In this document: positions 62,626-64,000 of the stretch, in pieces | How positions within the stretch are numbered: the stretch's first letter is position 1 | Layout: each line of letters begins with the position of its first letter | From: Monoplex corrugatus | Lineage: Eukaryota > Mollusca > Gastropoda > Littorinimorpha > Ranellidae | NCBI GenBank assembly: GCA_030674185.1 | Contig: JAPXFY010000021.1 | Coordinates: forward strand, 69,619,748 to 69,683,747 | Direction of reading: 5' to 3' | Length of the DNA: 64,000 nucleotides | Position numbers and translations under genes: made by a program | The notes under the pieces: model-generated | What the model saw: only the letters and a program-made list of their open reading frames with translations | Told to the model about the DNA's origin: nothing | Databases searched by the model: none

Positions 62626-63366
62626 TCGTCAGCTGGCTATTTGACCTACTTCCCTGCAGACGTGCCAGCTGCCACTGACTACTTTCCTTGGAACGTGCAT
62701 ATTTAGGCCACTTTCAATTAATTTTCACAGGCGCCCCAAATGACTAACATCAACATGTAGGGTATGGTTAGAAAGGTCTTTAATCCTCTTTTAGGATATC
62801 TACAGTATAAGGTTTGTTCAGACATGCTTTGATGTTATTTGTGCAATGAAATATCATGGTTGAGGAGCATTTCAGACAAGCATTTCATCTATTCAGCAGA
62901 TGTAAACAAAACAGAAAAAAGATACACCAATTCTCCATGACTTGTATCATCTGATCAGAAGCTCAGAAAAGTACACACACACACACACACACAGAATTCC
63001 ACAATCCTGAGTGAACAGCGACATCGTGCATTCGCAGGGCGCTCCATTTTGCCTTTGTTTCAGTGAAGCACGCGGTTCGGGTGACGTTGTTCTCGCACCC
63101 GAAAAATTCTTCAAATAGGCTTTTTACTCGGGAAATCACTCTCATAGTATTTAGAAATGGTTACTTGATACTATAATAGAGGTTTTTTTTCCATTAGACC
63201 GTAACTGGCTTCACGTAGGAATTTTCTAACGCAAGACGCTAGAATCCTTGCGTTACTTTGTCAGGACGAGCTTGCTGAACACTATACCCCTAGCGTTCCG
63301 GCACCTGCGGTTCTCCATGAGAACACTAGCGGGCTAGCATTACGATGTGAAAAAGCTAATGACTAA
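62626..63366. other. ~740-bp insertion of unknown type in the Penelope 3' UTR
   Basis: In the left arm the words flanking this segment (ACCATATGGTCTTAA side and CAATGGATTAGTTATG side) are contiguous, so 62626-63366 was inserted. It has no coding frame, a short CA tract (62972-62992) and small hairpins such as TAACGCAAG/CTTGCGTTA (about 63228-63257). The left junction is TTAACACTTTGG. I cannot define inverted ends or a target duplication. Confidence 0.6.
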
Positions 63367-63863
63367 CCATAAGTAATCCATTGCGCAACAGAATTCAGAA
63401 ATGCCATTTCATGTTTCTTCCTGTTCCCAAGTCTACCTGATTCGTTGCACTGGGCACAATCCACTCCCTTACCTCTTGGCTCTTGCCCTGTGCCTTCTTC
63501 AGAACAGGGCAATACCGATATGGCATGTCCACTTCTCAAAATTGCAGAACTCATCTCACTTCCCCTTTGACATCATAGTTGCCTCCCCTCTCCCCACTTC
63601 TTACTACTGCTCATGAAGACATGGGCATTCCATTTGGTCCCTTTTTATCCACTGGACGAGGCAGCAGGGAAGTTTTTAGTCCTGTTTTTATTATCCGTTG
63701 TTTGGTGTTTGTGGTCTGTTTGTGACTGTGCGTTCGCGCTTGACAAAGGCCGGTTGAACAAAAATTTACGCTTGTTTTGTCTTGTTTTGTTAAATACACG
63801 CTTACATTGTTCTTCTGGTTCCTATTTGCTTGGGCGCGGGCAGTCGCACTTGTTTTGGATCTT
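63367..63863 (+). repeat. Right arm of the Penelope-like element
   Basis: It reads in the same direction as the ORF: AATCCATTGCGCAACAGAAT through GCCATTTCATGTTTCTTCC, CACTGGACGAGGCAGCAGGG, the TTGACAAAGGCC motif and CTTGTTTTGTC to GTTTTGGATCTT. Short relatives lie at 12326 and 34216. Confidence 0.85.
63736..63771 (+). ncRNA. Hammerhead-like motif in right arm (candidate)
   Basis: GCGC, TTGACAAA, GGCCGGTTGAACA, AAAATTTACGC: the same layout as 59801-59836 with a weakened hairpin (GGTTGAAC). It is the partner of the left-arm motif and probably decayed. Confidence 0.3.
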
Positions 63864-64000
63864 GTATTATACCCCAAGACTGCTTTTTATCAGTATAAGT
63901 GTCTTCGTGTTACGTCTTGTTTTTATTTACATTTTAATTTTTTTAGCCTCTTTTTATAGTCTTGCTTTTATCTCATAGTTTTTTTTACAGAATGTCACAT
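63864..64000. other. No gene recognised; window edge
   Basis: T-rich sequence beyond the right arm. The Penelope-like element or its flank may continue outside. Confidence 0.5.

Larger units (their letters stand above)
59699..63863 (+). mobile_element. Penelope-like element between long inverted arms
   Basis: A plus-strand Penelope-type ORF (RT plus GIY-YIG) lies between two ~500-bp arms in opposite orientation: 59699-60206 and 63367-63863. The left arm continues as an inverted copy of the ORF's 3' end to about 60285, so it is an inverted partial copy of the element, a configuration known for Penelope elements. The 3' UTR is interrupted by ~740 bp of other sequence (62626-63366). The right-arm homology stops at GGATCTT (63863). 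Confidence 0.85.

Noticed and set aside
63645..63690. Second hammerhead candidate around CTGGACGAGGCAGCAGGGAA
   Set aside because: The core has an extra base, and no stem II could be drawn by eye between the core and GAA.

Overview
The window is eukaryotic, repeat-choked DNA, most probably from a marine mollusc (a gastropod is my best guess). The basis is long non-coding stretches, GT-AG introns in the one host gene I can recognise, very abundant CA/GT, GA, GAA and GATA microsatellites, and the mix of mobile elements: CR1/L2-like and RTE-like LINEs, Penelope-like elements, K02A2.6-type Gypsy elements, tRNA-headed SINE-like repeats and a piggyBac-like MITE. The organism call is recognition from memory, not proof. 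There are no bacterial-style operons, no rRNA and no convincing functional tRNA gene.

Layout. 0-1.4 kb: the gag end of a minus-strand Gypsy element with a tRNA-Leu primer-binding site. 1.4-3.9 kb: two copies of an RNase H-bearing LINE, one inserted inside the other. 4.1-11.1 kb: a three-level nest, in which a tRNA-headed repeat was split by a minus-strand CR1/L2-like LINE, itself split by a plus-strand RTE-like LINE. 11-15 kb: microsatellites and fragments. 15.6-20.3 kb: a complete but decayed Gypsy element with 182-bp LTRs and a 5-bp target duplication, containing a nested LINE with a 33-bp target duplication. 20.8-21.6 kb: a LINE fragment split by a fold-back piggyBac-like MITE. 22.4-24.6 kb: an RTE-like LINE. 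24.7-27 kb: microsatellites and SINE-like repeats. 27.3-30.8 kb: a 29-bp satellite (about 105 units) with higher-order structure and two inserted elements. 31-40.9 kb: SINE-like repeats, tandem repeats and microsatellites. 40.9-45 kb: another RTE-like copy and an older reverse-transcriptase fossil. 45.3-46.2 kb: two local tandem duplications. 47.8-49.05 kb: another RTE-like copy. 49.2-53.4 kb: exons of a host gene with two CARD-like (death-fold) modules; its second intron holds an unusual ~75-bp tandem array. 54.1-58.4 kb: an RT fossil and a nearly full-length CR1/L2-like LINE. 59.7-63.9 kb: a Penelope-like element between long inverted arms.

Nearly all coding capacity is mobile-element pseudogene: every reverse transcriptase here carries frameshifts, nonsense codons, deletions or a damaged catalytic motif. 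The only probable host gene is the tandem-CARD gene, whose domain type suggests an innate-immune or apoptotic role (inference). The best novelty candidates are the CARD gene with its splice-site-like intronic array, the 29-bp satellite with an apparently identical 377-bp higher-order duplication, the hammerhead-like motif in the Penelope arms, and the unusually readable nesting with exact target-site duplications. All homology calls come from reading translations by eye; no database search was run.
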